Shown here: piece by piece, positions 37,542 through 45,574 of the stretch
Layout: every line of letters begins with the position of its first letter
How positions within the stretch are numbered: position 1 is the first letter of the stretch
Source of the DNA: Eubacteriales Family XIII. Incertae Sedis bacterium
Lineage (GTDB): Bacteria; Bacillota; Clostridia; Peptostreptococcales; Anaerovoracaceae
DNA length: 52,611 bases
Assembly: GCA_031264295.1 (NCBI GenBank)
Contig: JAISED010000021.1
Coordinates: forward strand, 1 to 52,611
Direction of reading: 5' to 3'
The notes under the pieces: generated by a model
The model's database searches: none
Told to the model about the DNA's origin: nothing
What the model saw: the letters and a program-made list of their open reading frames with translations, nothing else
Translations under genes and position numbers: made by a program

Positions 37542-38267
37542 TTATGTCCCTTCTATGCTCTCTTCCAGCATCTCCATCTGTGTCGGTATGCTGACGTCGA
37601 TGATCCCGGTTTGACTCTCCAGCATAATGGTATCGCGTTCTTTCACTATTACGGCGTTCAGTCCCTTTGCGAAGTTTCTGATCTTCTTCGTAATATTCTT
37701 ATCCAACTGCAATTCCAATGTATCCTGGAACTCCGAGAGATAGATCTTTATGATCTCTTCGTTCTCAAGCAGCACTTCTTGGAGCATCTTTGAGACCGCC
37801 CTCGGCTCTACCCTGCAATGCTGCCTCATCACCTTTTTTGCGGCTTCCAACGCCATGTAGACCAGTTCTTTTTCTTCCCTCTCCAGTGCCAACTCTCTTT
37901 CGAGTCTCACGGCGTGAATCAGGCTCGCCAGGTCGTCCATCTGAACGGCGGCTTCGGCTCTTACCTTTATCTCGCCATCCTCCATCCCTCGTATGTAGCC
38001 CAGTCTGTAACCCGTCTCCTCCGCTTCCTTCTTTATGCTCCCCGCCTTCATCTCCGCCACTCTTACTATAGCGGCGGCCTTCTTCTCGGCGGATTCTTTC
38101 ATCTCTTCACATTCCCGTTCGGCGTTCCTTATCATCATCTCCACGGCGGCGGCGGTCTCATCCGCCCGCATCGACGATTTTTCACCTGTCGCCGACCTGA
38201 CTGCTTCCACGATCTCTATAGGCGCCTCGTATTGCAGCTCTCTCTTTACCACCCGCGTCTTAGACAA
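37542..38267 (-). CDS. fliH: flagellar assembly protein FliH
   Basis: 241-residue export regulator with a charged coiled-coil middle (about 40-125: ERECEEMKESAEKKAAAIV) and a C-terminal V-ATPase subunit E-like domain (LVYMALEAAKKVMRQH...VIVKERDTIMLESQTGIIDVSI). It binds FliI. The start is TTG at 38267 with AAGGATGATATGA upstream, overlapping the fliG end by 8 nt. Confidence 0.9.
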   Translation of the reverse strand: MSKTRVVKRELQYEAPIEIVEAVRSATGEKSSMRADETAAAVEMMIRNAERECEEMKESAEKKAAAIVRVAEMKAGSIKKEAEETGYRLGYIRGMEDGEIKVRAEAAVQMDDLASLIHAVRLERELALEREEKELVYMALEAAKKVMRQHCRVEPRAVSKMLQEVLLENEEIIKIYLSEFQDTLELQLDKNITKKIRNFAKGLNAVIVKERDTIMLESQTGIIDVSIPTQMEMLEESIEGT

Positions 38268-39270
38268 TCATATCATCCTTTCCGCCTTTACTTATAACGA
38301 TCTCGCCCTCTTCTTCAAGCCTTCTTATAATAGCGACTACCTTCTGCTGTGCCTCATCTACATCCCTCATCCTTATATTGTGCAGATATTCCATCTCGCT
38401 CTCTACTGTTTCGCGCATACGCTGAGACATGTTGTCGAATATCATTTTCATTACCTCGGGGTTGGCGCCCTTCAGGGCGACCGCCATCTCCCTTGTCTCG
38501 ACTTCACGCAAGAAGCGCTGTATGCCAATGCCGTCCAGTGAGATGATATCCTCGAACACGAACATCTTTTTTCTTATCTCGTCCGCCAGCTTTGCGTCCG
38601 TCTTGCTGAGTTCGTCGAATATGTATTTTTCGGTGCCGCGATCCACGCTGTTCATGATCTCCGCTATGTAGTTTATTCCTCCTACTTCCAGCAGATCCAC
38701 CGAGACTACGGACTCGAACTTCTTCTCAAGTATCGACTCCACCTGTCTTATTATTTCCGGTGAGGTCTTGTCCATCCTGGCGATTCTCTCCACCACCTCA
38801 ACGCGTATGGACTTGGGCAGTTCCGCTATTATGGCTGAGGCTTGATCCGCCCTCGCATAGGAGAGGATCAGCGCTATGGTCTGGGGATGCTCGCCCACTA
38901 TCATGTTCATGAGATTCTTATAATCCGCCTTGCGTATAAACTCGAAGGCCTTTGTCTTCAGGGTCTTTGTCACCCTCTCCAGCAAAGCTGCGCCCTGCTG
39001 CGCTCCGAAGGCCTTTTCCAGTACATTCTTCGCGTATAAGACCCCGCCTTCCAGGTAGACCTTTTGCGCTATGCAAAGCTGGTAGAATTCCTCAAGCGCC
39101 GCTTCCGCGTCTTGCGGCGAAACCGTTTCCTGCCGCGCTATCTCATAAGTTATCTTTTCAATATCATCTTCTTGAAGATGTTTATATACGCCGGCGGCCA
39201 CATCGCTCCCAAGTGATATCACCACCTGAGCCGCCTTTTGCTTGGAATTCAACTTTGAAGCAGTAGTCAT
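38260..39270 (-). CDS. fliG: flagellar motor switch protein FliG
   Basis: Torque-generating C-ring protein. The middle-domain EHPQ motif is at 127-130, followed by the armadillo-like region (IALILSYARADQASAIIAELP). The C-terminal domain contains the charged torque helix (FDNMSQRMRETVESEMEYL). 336 residues, normal length. Overlaps fliH by 8 nt and follows fliF by 7 nt. Confidence 0.97.
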   Translation of the reverse strand: MTTASKLNSKQKAAQVVISLGSDVAAGVYKHLQEDDIEKITYEIARQETVSPQDAEAALEEFYQLCIAQKVYLEGGVLYAKNVLEKAFGAQQGAALLERVTKTLKTKAFEFIRKADYKNLMNMIVGEHPQTIALILSYARADQASAIIAELPKSIRVEVVERIARMDKTSPEIIRQVESILEKKFESVVSVDLLEVGGINYIAEIMNSVDRGTEKYIFDELSKTDAKLADEIRKKMFVFEDIISLDGIGIQRFLREVETREMAVALKGANPEVMKMIFDNMSQRMRETVESEMEYLHNIRMRDVDEAQQKVVAIIRRLEEEGEIVISKGGKDDMIV

Positions 39271-39277
39271 CTTTCTA

Positions 39278-40855
39278 TCACTCCATCTCCGCTTTCAACA
39301 GCGATTTTATCATCTGCGCCGTTATCTCCGGGTTATTCTTGGCAAATTGCTGTATTTCCTCCCTGCGTCTGTCCTTCATAGGTTCTATTCGCCCTATCTC
39401 TTCGTCCTCATCCTGTTTGGGGAATCCGTTCTCGTCCACTTGCGCCTCTCTTTCCGCGGCGGCAAGGGCTGCCGCTTCCTCTGCGGCGGCGATGGCGGCG
39501 GCCTCGGCCTCCTTTTTCTTCTTCCGTCTCAGCAAGAGCAGTAAGGCTATCAGCGCGAGCAGCAGCACTGCTCCGGCGATTATGCCCATGATCATGAACC
39601 TGTTCAAGCCTTGCTCCGGCAGTTCCGGCTCCGGTTCCGTCTCGTACTGATAAAACGGGAAATTCTGCACGGAGATATTTTCCGGCGACACTCCCGCAGC
39701 GGCCGCGGCGAGGTTTACTATCTTCGCTTCCTCGCCCGGAATAAACGAGTCCTTATCTATAGCGATTCCTATAGTGACGATCTCCGGTCTGGCGCTGTTC
39801 TTGAGCGTCTGGGTTTTGAGCGAGCTTACTTCATAATTCGTTTCTCCGCCGCTGCTTGACGACTGGCTTTCTCCGCCCGTTCCGCCCGTAGGATAAGTCG
39901 GCGTCTCTGAATTTGTGTCCGTTCCGGGCACGCCCGCGTCGCCCGAAGTGGACTGATATGATTCCTGCGCGGTGCTCTCGTAACTGATTATTCCCCTGTT
40001 GTCGTCGTCGGTCCAGGGATAATATACACTTTCCTCCGATACGGAACGATCCGTATTTAAAATAGCTGAAACTTCCACCTTTACCTGACCCGGACGATAG
40101 GGTCCGGTCAGCACCGATATGACCTTCTGTTTTACATCGTTTTCGAACTGCCGCGTAGCCTCAAGCATCATGCCGTCCGCTCCGTCGCTCGTATTCGAAA
40201 GGTAGTTCCCCTGCCCGTCGATAAGAGCAATATTGTCGGCGCTAAGCCCATTTACAGACTTTGCTACCAATGTCTGTATGCCGGTTATCTGCTTGGCCGT
40301 CAGGACACTGCCCTGCTTCATATGTAGTACCACCGAAGCGCTGGGCGGGTTATCCGGCTGCAGATAGAAGACATTCTCATTGGGCATAGTTATAGTAACT
40401 ACCGCGTCCCTCACCCCCTCCAGGGTTTTGATGGCCGCTGCGATTCTCTCCTGTATCTGCGCGTTTTGCGCCTGTTTTCTGGCGTAATCCGTCGTCAGCA
40501 TACTGTTGTTTTCTTCTATTAAATAGTAACTCAACCCATTTTTGGGATATCCTGCCGTGGCAAGTTGCATCCTGGCATTGCTTTCTTCCTTTTCGGGAAC
40601 TAATATCCGTCCTGTGGAATCAGCCTTGGGTTTGAAGCCGAGGGAATAGAGCTGCGATAGAATCTCGCTGCTTTCTGTTTGCGGCAGATCGTCAAAAAGA
40701 ACAGTATATTTTTCAGTATTAATAAAAATACTGAAAACAAGCGCCGCCAAGATCAGGGCTGCAAACGCGGCAATAAGCGCTCGCTTTGCCCCCTTTCCAA
40801 GTTTCCCCCAAAATTGTTGTAAAGGCGCAAGTATCTTTGTAAGCTGCTCACCCAT
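39278..40855 (-). CDS. fliF: flagellar MS-ring protein FliF
   Basis: 525-residue MS-ring subunit. Transmembrane segment 1 lies at about 24-47 (RALIAAFAALILAALVFSIFI), the ring-building motifs in the periplasmic part, a Ser/Gly/Thr-rich loop at about 310-335, and transmembrane segment 2 at about 418-440 (GIIAGAVLLLALIALLLLL). The C-terminal end (EEIQQFAKNNPEITAQMIKSLL) is the FliG-binding tail. Confidence 0.97.
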   Translation of the reverse strand: MGEQLTKILAPLQQFWGKLGKGAKRALIAAFAALILAALVFSIFINTEKYTVLFDDLPQTESSEILSQLYSLGFKPKADSTGRILVPEKEESNARMQLATAGYPKNGLSYYLIEENNSMLTTDYARKQAQNAQIQERIAAAIKTLEGVRDAVVTITMPNENVFYLQPDNPPSASVVLHMKQGSVLTAKQITGIQTLVAKSVNGLSADNIALIDGQGNYLSNTSDGADGMMLEATRQFENDVKQKVISVLTGPYRPGQVKVEVSAILNTDRSVSEESVYYPWTDDDNRGIISYESTAQESYQSTSGDAGVPGTDTNSETPTYPTGGTGGESQSSSSGGETNYEVSSLKTQTLKNSARPEIVTIGIAIDKDSFIPGEEAKIVNLAAAAAGVSPENISVQNFPFYQYETEPEPELPEQGLNRFMIMGIIAGAVLLLALIALLLLLRRKKKKEAEAAAIAAAEEAAALAAAEREAQVDENGFPKQDEDEEIGRIEPMKDRRREEIQQFAKNNPEITAQMIKSLLKAEME

Positions 40856-41004
40856 AATACATTTTCACCTTTAATCCCAAATACAAAACATCTGTCTCCG
40901 ATATCAGCCTGCGGCGCAGTTCCGCAGTTCATTTCCGACCTCTGACTCATCTTCCGGCTGCTGCGTCTGACTCCGTCGTTTTCGTCGTCCGGCATTCGTC
41001 TGTC

Positions 41005-41343
41005 TTAGAGATTAATCCTCATGACTTCCGAATACGCGTCCAGGAGTTTATTGCGTATCTGCATCATTGTGGAGAGCGTAAGCTCCGCTTTAGCCGCGTT
41101 GATCATGGCTGTATGCGGATCATCAAGCTCGCCTATGGACAGTTTATACGCATCCTCCGCTGCAATCGCTTCAGTCTTTTCAACATTGTCGATAAGGCTC
41201 TGAAGAATACCCCGGAATCCCGAAGCCTCTTCTGAAGCTGATGAGGCTGATTCTGTGTTCACTCCTTTTATTTTTTCTATCTCTGAGGCAAAAGAGTTGA
41301 ACTTGCTGACATCTATAGTTGAATTTATCGGAACAATAAACAT
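41005..41343 (-). CDS. fliE: flagellar hook-basal body complex protein FliE
   Basis: 112-residue MS-ring/rod adapter with the family C-terminus (DPHTAMINAAKAELTLSTMMQIRNKLLDAYSEVMRI). GGAGTAC precedes the ATG. Follows flgC; a 149-nt spacer without other genes separates it from fliF. Confidence 0.95.
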   Translation of the reverse strand: MFIVPINSTIDVSKFNSFASEIEKIKGVNTESASSASEEASGFRGILQSLIDNVEKTEAIAAEDAYKLSIGELDDPHTAMINAAKAELTLSTMMQIRNKLLDAYSEVMRINL

Positions 41344-41396
41344 TTTGTACTCCTATACCGATTAAATAATAGCAGGCGCGGCAAAACTACGGTCGT

Positions 41397-41873
41397 TTAG
41401 CGACCGATCTGAAGCGCGTTGCTTATAATTGATTTAGTTGCGTTAAACATTGTGACGTTAGCGGAATAGGCGCGCGTCGCCGCAAGCATATCGATCATTT
41501 CCTGAGTTCGGTTGACGTTGGGCATCATGACATAGCCCTCTTCGTCAGAATCCGGATGCGTCGGGTCGTACACAGGAATAAAATCTGATCGATCCTCAAT
41601 AATCCGATCGACCATTACGCCGCCTGAATTCGCGGTCATATCCCTGCCTCCGATCCTTCCCGACGATATTTTACCGCCTCCGGCTCGTGTCAGCTCTCTC
41701 TTAAATTCACCTTCATCTATGCTTCGCAGAACCGTAAGTTGTCTTCGGTATGTTCCGCCTGACTGTGTGCGTGTAGTTTCCGAATTCGCGATATTCTGCG
41801 ACATTATGTCCATGCGCAGTTTCTGAGCTGTCAAGCCCGAACCGGAAATATTCAGCGCGTTTAAAAAATTCAT
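41397..41873 (-). CDS. flgC: flagellar basal-body rod protein FlgC
   Basis: 158-residue proximal rod protein with LNISGSGLTAQKLRMDIMSQNIANSETTRT at the N-terminus and MPNVNRTQEMIDMLAATRAYSANVTMFNATKSI at the C-terminus. GGAGGG upstream. It begins 4 nt behind flgB. Confidence 0.96.
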   Translation of the reverse strand: MNFLNALNISGSGLTAQKLRMDIMSQNIANSETTRTQSGGTYRRQLTVLRSIDEGEFKRELTRAGGGKISSGRIGGRDMTANSGGVMVDRIIEDRSDFIPVYDPTHPDSDEEGYVMMPNVNRTQEMIDMLAATRAYSANVTMFNATKSIISNALQIGR

Positions 41874-41877
41874 AACT

Positions 41878-42273
41878 TTACCTACCCTCCCTTACTGCGT
41901 AACGGAGGCGGGTAAACGTATCTGTCAACTCTCTAGATAAATAACTATACTGGATCTGAACCTTTGCCATTTCAATGTTTTCCAGCTCCAGATTTACATT
42001 GCTTGAGTCCGCGCGCTCAGCGAACGATTTATCCTGATACACCCCTATGTTAGCATTCTTCACGGTCTCCAACCCCCGTGATAGTCCTTTCGACGAGCCT
42101 GTCCGGCGCATATCCTTCGCCGCTCTGTCCAGCGCGTCCTCAAAAGTGACTTTTACTGCCTTATACCCGGGTGTCTCATGATTTGCGATATTCGCCGCTA
42201 CAGCCTTCTGCCGCTGCCATGTTCCATCCATAGCACGCTGCAACACCGCAGTAGTCAGAGAATCACCTATCAT
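41878..42273 (-). CDS. flgB: flagellar basal-body rod protein FlgB
   Basis: First gene of the flagellar superoperon; proximal rod subunit. The motif AVAANIANHETPGYKAVKVTFEDAL identifies it. The frame reaches 42324, but the ATG there has no ribosome-binding site, while CAGGGGGATTTTG precedes the ATG at 42273, giving the normal 131 residues. The leader is long (about 335 nt from the predicted start point) and contains heptad repeats. Confidence 0.95.
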   Translation of the reverse strand: MIGDSLTTAVLQRAMDGTWQRQKAVAANIANHETPGYKAVKVTFEDALDRAAKDMRRTGSSKGLSRGLETVKNANIGVYQDKSFAERADSSNVNLELENIEMAKVQIQYSYLSRELTDTFTRLRYAVREGR

Positions 42274-42433
42274 AATCAAAATCCCCCTGTTATTTTTCCC
42301 GCCTCCAACCGACTGCACAATCATTTATAAGCTTTTGACTGTACGCGCCGCGGGAATGTTTCCACTACCTCTCCCGTCTAATCCATCAAGTCTCCTGTGT
42401 GTGTCTCCATCAATGAACATAGAACTTTAAATT

Positions 42434-42494
42434 TCGAGCTTCGAGCTTCGAGCTTCGAGCTTCCGGTTCGAGCTTCCGGTTCGAGCTTTTAGCT
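42434..42494. repeat. TCGAGCT heptad array in flgB leader
   Basis: Four consecutive TCGAGCT units (42434-42461) are followed by TCCGGT-TCGAGCT twice, ending in TTTAGCT. In the minus-strand leader RNA these read as AGCUCGA units, which are self-complementary in part (AGCU, UCGA). No known regulatory element is recognised. Confidence 0.8.
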
Positions 42495-42615
42495 CTGATC
42501 CCGGCATATATTTTTAACCGATTTTTCGTCAACCTCCTCCCTCAATATTTGTTTTATGGTTGAAATTTGTTGCTGCCTCTAGTGGCATTTGATTCTCTAT
42601 CTCGATCACTAACCT

Positions 42616-42644
42616 ATTTTAACACAAAAGATGTGAATAAACAA
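42616..42644 (-). promoter_or_regulatory. candidate SigA-type promoter of the flgB superoperon
   Basis: On the minus strand TTGTTT (42639-42644) stands 17 nt from TAAAAT (42616-42621), the latter preceded by TG as an extended -10. Transcription would start near 42609. It is the best match in the region and lies at the correct side of flgB, but the -35 is weak. Confidence 0.45.
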
Positions 42645-42672
42645 GGTTTATTTTCAAAAAAATACATCTTTT
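42626..42672. promoter_or_regulatory. nested inverted repeats overlapping the flgB promoter
   Basis: AAAAGATGT (42626-42634) and ACATCTTTT (42664-42672) are perfect 9-bp arms. Inside them AATAAAC (42636-42642) and GTTTATT (42646-42652) form a second perfect 7-bp palindrome. The inner one overlaps the -35 of the predicted flgB promoter, the position expected for a repressor or activator site controlling the divergent flagellar operons. Confidence 0.4.
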
Positions 42673-42893
42673 AAGGTAAATTTTTACTAGATAAAATCAA
42701 CCTATCTCTAGTTATTTTGTATTTATTTCTCAAACCTTGCAATTCGTTATTTTTTTAATATAATCTCTACTCAGTCCGTCGTATTTCATTCAATTGTATC
42801 GAATTGCTGTGATTTCTAAATTCACTCCATACTTGTCGCTATATTATTCAATATGCAGGCGCAATTTTGCATCTCTATAATTTCTGTTACGCC

Positions 42894-42920
42894 TAAAGTT
42901 TTCACAAAGATTACCGATAA
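42894..42920 (+). promoter_or_regulatory. SigD-type promoter of the flgM operon
   Basis: TAAA (42894-42897), 15 nt, then ACCGATAA (42913-42920), which matches the sigma-28 consensus TAAA-N15-GCCGATAA at all but one position. It lies about 80 nt before flgM. This fits late-gene control of flgM-flgN-flgK-flgL-yviE-fliW-csrA by the sigma factor encoded at 21427-22299. Confidence 0.8.
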
Positions 42921-43001
42921 TTGGTATGAACGAAATTCTATTTCGCTCTGATCCAAGCAAGTCAGGGCGATTTCAAAGCATGAAAGGAGGCCGTGACCGA
43001 T

Positions 43002-43319
43002 ATGGAAATTTCTTCAATCAGCAAGGCACGGGCGGCGCAGCCACAAGCGATTCAGGAGGCGACTCAGGATGCCGTAAAAAACATAAAGAACGACGGGGGC
43101 GACAGACTAGGCGCCAGAAGTAAAATTGATAAAGCTGAGATCTCCAGCGGCCATGCAGGTATCTTTGACGACAAGCGTCTATCTGTAGCCAAATCGGCGT
43201 TGTTATATGACATTTCCAGCGACACGCCGAATCATCGCATTGATGATATCAGGGAAAGGGTAGCCTCCGGGACTTATGCGATCCGGGACGATGAGCTGGC
43301 TGAGGCTCTTATCGACTGA
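43002..43319 (+). CDS. flgM: anti-sigma-28 factor FlgM
   Basis: Binds and inhibits the flagellar sigma factor until exported through the completed hook. The C-terminal sigma-binding segment is recognisable (HRIDDIRERVASGTYAIRDDELAEALID), as is the SAKSALL-like middle (VAKSALLYDI). An in-frame GTG (42993) lies only 2 nt from AAAGGAGG. The ATG at 43002 is 11 nt from it and gives MEISSISKARAAQ, a typical FlgM N-terminus (105 residues), so I prefer it. Confidence 0.9.
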   Translation: MEISSISKARAAQPQAIQEATQDAVKNIKNDGGDRLGARSKIDKAEISSGHAGIFDDKRLSVAKSALLYDISSDTPNHRIDDIRERVASGTYAIRDDELAEALID

Positions 43320-43359
43320 AACGGAACAGCGCCGGTGGGCACATTAAAGGGGGAACAGA

Positions 43360-43857
43360 ATGGGTAAAATGTCAGCTGCGCCGAAAGGCGTGATCGATGA
43401 GTTCTACGAATATCTTTGTGTAATTCTTGATGTGTATGGGGATATGCTTTCTTCTCTCAAAGAGGAAGCGGTGCATATCGACGCCGGCGACGTCGCAGCC
43501 TTGGATGTGTCTTTAAATATTCAGCAGGCGATGTTGTTTAAGACGAGAAATTTTGAGGGCAAGATCGCCGACTATCTCGATAGACTCGGCATAAAGGCGG
43601 ATACGCTTTCCGCCACCATAGCCCAACTGCCCGACGACGAGCAGTTCCGGTTCTACACATTTTTAGGGGAGTTCGATCAGATAATGCACGACGTCGTCTT
43701 CTATAAAGACAAATGCCGCGAGCTGCTCCAGAGCAAACTGTTTGTTATAGAACGGCAGTTGGCGCGGTACGGCGGAACAGACGCCGCTACCTACGACAAG
43801 AACGCGGGGGAGGTTGCAAACCCGCGCCGGGCATCAGGCTTCGAGAAGAAGATCTGA
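43360..43857 (+). CDS. flgN: FlgN-like export chaperone (YvyG)
   Basis: 165-residue helical protein between flgM and flgK, the position of yvyG/flgN. The long amphipathic helices (EFYEYLCVILDVYGDMLSSLKEEAVHI) and FLGEFDQIMHDVVFYKDKCRELL match a FlgN-type chaperone for FlgK/FlgL. Similarity is by architecture and context more than by strong motif. AAAGGGGGAAC precedes the ATG. Its last codons (AGGCTTCGAGAAGAAGAT) are duplicated about 76 nt downstream. Confidence 0.8.
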   Translation: MGKMSAAPKGVIDEFYEYLCVILDVYGDMLSSLKEEAVHIDAGDVAALDVSLNIQQAMLFKTRNFEGKIADYLDRLGIKADTLSATIAQLPDDEQFRFYTFLGEFDQIMHDVVFYKDKCRELLQSKLFVIERQLARYGGTDAATYDKNAGEVANPRRASGFEKKI

Positions 43858-43880
43858 GTCCTGATTGTTTACATAAAGTT

Positions 43881-43903
43881 CGGCGGTTTTCATAAAACCG
43901 CCG
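43881..43903. other. strong hairpin between flgN and flgK
   Basis: CGGCGGTTTT (43881-43890) and AAAACCGCCG (43894-43903) make a perfect 10-bp stem with a 3-nt loop, followed by CGGTTTTC. The T-run is short and not adjacent, so this is at most a weak terminator or an intercistronic processing or stability element that could lower flgK relative to flgM-flgN. Confidence 0.6.
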
Positions 43904-43956
43904 CGGTTTTCAGGCTTCGATAAGAAGATATAATATATTAAAGGGAGAAAAAGATT

Positions 43957-45555
43957 ATGAGGCCAACATTCCTCGCATTTCAGACAGCGCACCGCGCCAT
44001 AGCGGCAAGCCAAATACTGATCGATACTGCCGGCAACAATCTGATGAACAGCGAGACCGAGGGCTATACGCGCCAGCGCGTCGATCTCAACGCCATATCC
44101 AACGGCGGTTATATCCAAAGGTACAAGCCCCAGAACGTAACGGCGGGCGCCGGCGTAGAGGCCGTTCGCGTAAGCCAGATACGAGATCAGTTCCTTGACA
44201 CGCGTTTCCGGCAGCAAAATTCCGACGACGCAAAATACACCGCTATACTGTCGGGATTTAAGGATCTGGAGAATGTGCTTGACGATGTCATGTACAACGG
44301 CATCAAGAACGAAATCGCCGAGTTCAAAAACGCTCTTGACCCCATGCTCGAAAATTCGTCCAGCAGCGACATGGCTATGGTTGCCAGAAGCGCGTCTCAA
44401 AAGATGGCGTCCATCTTGAACACATATGCCAGTCACGTGGAAACTGTCCGTGAACAAGAGATCTTCGACTTGCAGAGCGTTAATATAAATACGGATTTCA
44501 ATTCCATAGTGCGCAGTATCGCTTCGCTGAATAAGCAGATTAACGAGGAAATGGCTCACGGCAATACGCCCAACGAGCTTTATGACGAACGCAATCTGCT
44601 GTTCGATAAGCTCTCGGGTCTCGCCGACGTCAAGATAAACATTTCGCCTAAGAAACTTTCGGATACCCTTTCTGTAGAACGCGTGCAGATCTATCTGATG
44701 GACAGCAAAACAGGCAAATCTATCGATCTGGTGGACGACGAGGCTTTCAACACGCTGACCGCGGAAAAGAATCCCGACGGGACGCTGCGCGTTGAGATCA
44801 ACTCCGCCTTCGGCAACACAGGCATCAAGGACATTACCAATTATCTGAACGGCGGTACTATCGGCGGCAAGCTTGATATAATAAACGGCAAGGGTTCTGA
44901 GTTCGGTTCATATGCGAGCGGCGACAACCTCTTCCGTGGCACGCTTTATTATAAGGGGATGCTCGACACCTTCGCGGCTAACTTCGCGCGGGTTTTCAAT
45001 GATATCAACAGGTATAATCCGAACGGTTTCCAGCCCGATCCGCCCTCGTCGCCGCTTCCGGTGGACGAGCAGCGCGATCTTTTCAGCTCTAACGACGGTT
45101 CCGCTGTAATAACCGCGAAAAACATACGCGTTTCCGTCGATTGGGCGAACGATCCCATGTATCTGACTGCCACACAACCCGGCGACCCTTCCGGAGGGGA
45201 AAACATCGCCAGAATGATAGTCGCCATCACCAATCCTCAGGCCGCGTTTTACAAGGAGGGCGACTCCGGTCAGCCCAGTGTGTTCAACGACGGAACCTTC
45301 GAAGAGTATCTCACCGGCATGAGCTCCACCCTCGGACTCGATGTTTCATTATATAATGATTATTCGAGTACGTCGGGTTATGTCATGAGTTCGCTTTTCA
45401 CCGCACGGCAGTCCGTTTCGGGTGTAAACACAGAGGAAGAAGGCGTTTATCTCATGACCTACCAGAAGTCATATAACGCCGCAGTGAGGTATTTCACCGT
45501 ACTTGACGAAGCGGTAAACACTATTATCAATAACATGGGTCTGGTTGGCAGATAA
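43957..45555 (+). CDS. flgK: flagellar hook-associated protein 1 FlgK
   Basis: 532-residue hook-filament junction protein. N-terminal FQTAHRAIAASQILIDTAGNNLMNSETEGYTRQRV, variable middle, and C-terminal SGVNTEEEGVYLMTYQKSYNAAVRYFTVLDEAVNTIINNMGL. AAAGGGAG precedes the ATG. Standard length and order before flgL. Confidence 0.97.
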   Translation: MRPTFLAFQTAHRAIAASQILIDTAGNNLMNSETEGYTRQRVDLNAISNGGYIQRYKPQNVTAGAGVEAVRVSQIRDQFLDTRFRQQNSDDAKYTAILSGFKDLENVLDDVMYNGIKNEIAEFKNALDPMLENSSSSDMAMVARSASQKMASILNTYASHVETVREQEIFDLQSVNINTDFNSIVRSIASLNKQINEEMAHGNTPNELYDERNLLFDKLSGLADVKINISPKKLSDTLSVERVQIYLMDSKTGKSIDLVDDEAFNTLTAEKNPDGTLRVEINSAFGNTGIKDITNYLNGGTIGGKLDIINGKGSEFGSYASGDNLFRGTLYYKGMLDTFAANFARVFNDINRYNPNGFQPDPPSSPLPVDEQRDLFSSNDGSAVITAKNIRVSVDWANDPMYLTATQPGDPSGGENIARMIVAITNPQAAFYKEGDSGQPSVFNDGTFEEYLTGMSSTLGLDVSLYNDYSSTSGYVMSSLFTARQSVSGVNTEEEGVYLMTYQKSYNAAVRYFTVLDEAVNTIINNMGLVGR

Positions 45556-45574
45556 TATATCAGGGGGTGCGAAT

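Larger units (their letters stand above)
42274..43001. other. divergent intergenic region between flgB and flgM operons
   Basis: 728 nt without a supported gene. From left to right it holds the flgB leader, the TCGAGCT heptad array (42434-42487), a SigA-type promoter for flgB (42616-42644), an inverted-repeat cluster (42626-42672), a very AT-rich stretch (about 42650-42860) and the SigD-type promoter of the flgM operon (42894-42920). Its base composition is clearly more AT-rich than the surrounding genes. Confidence 0.7.

Noticed and set aside
43906..43933. Possible SigA promoter TTTTCA-N16-TATAAT before flgK
   Set aside because: The -35 is poor, the start point would fall on the flgK ribosome-binding site, and the TATAAT lies in sequence explained by the flgN-end duplication.
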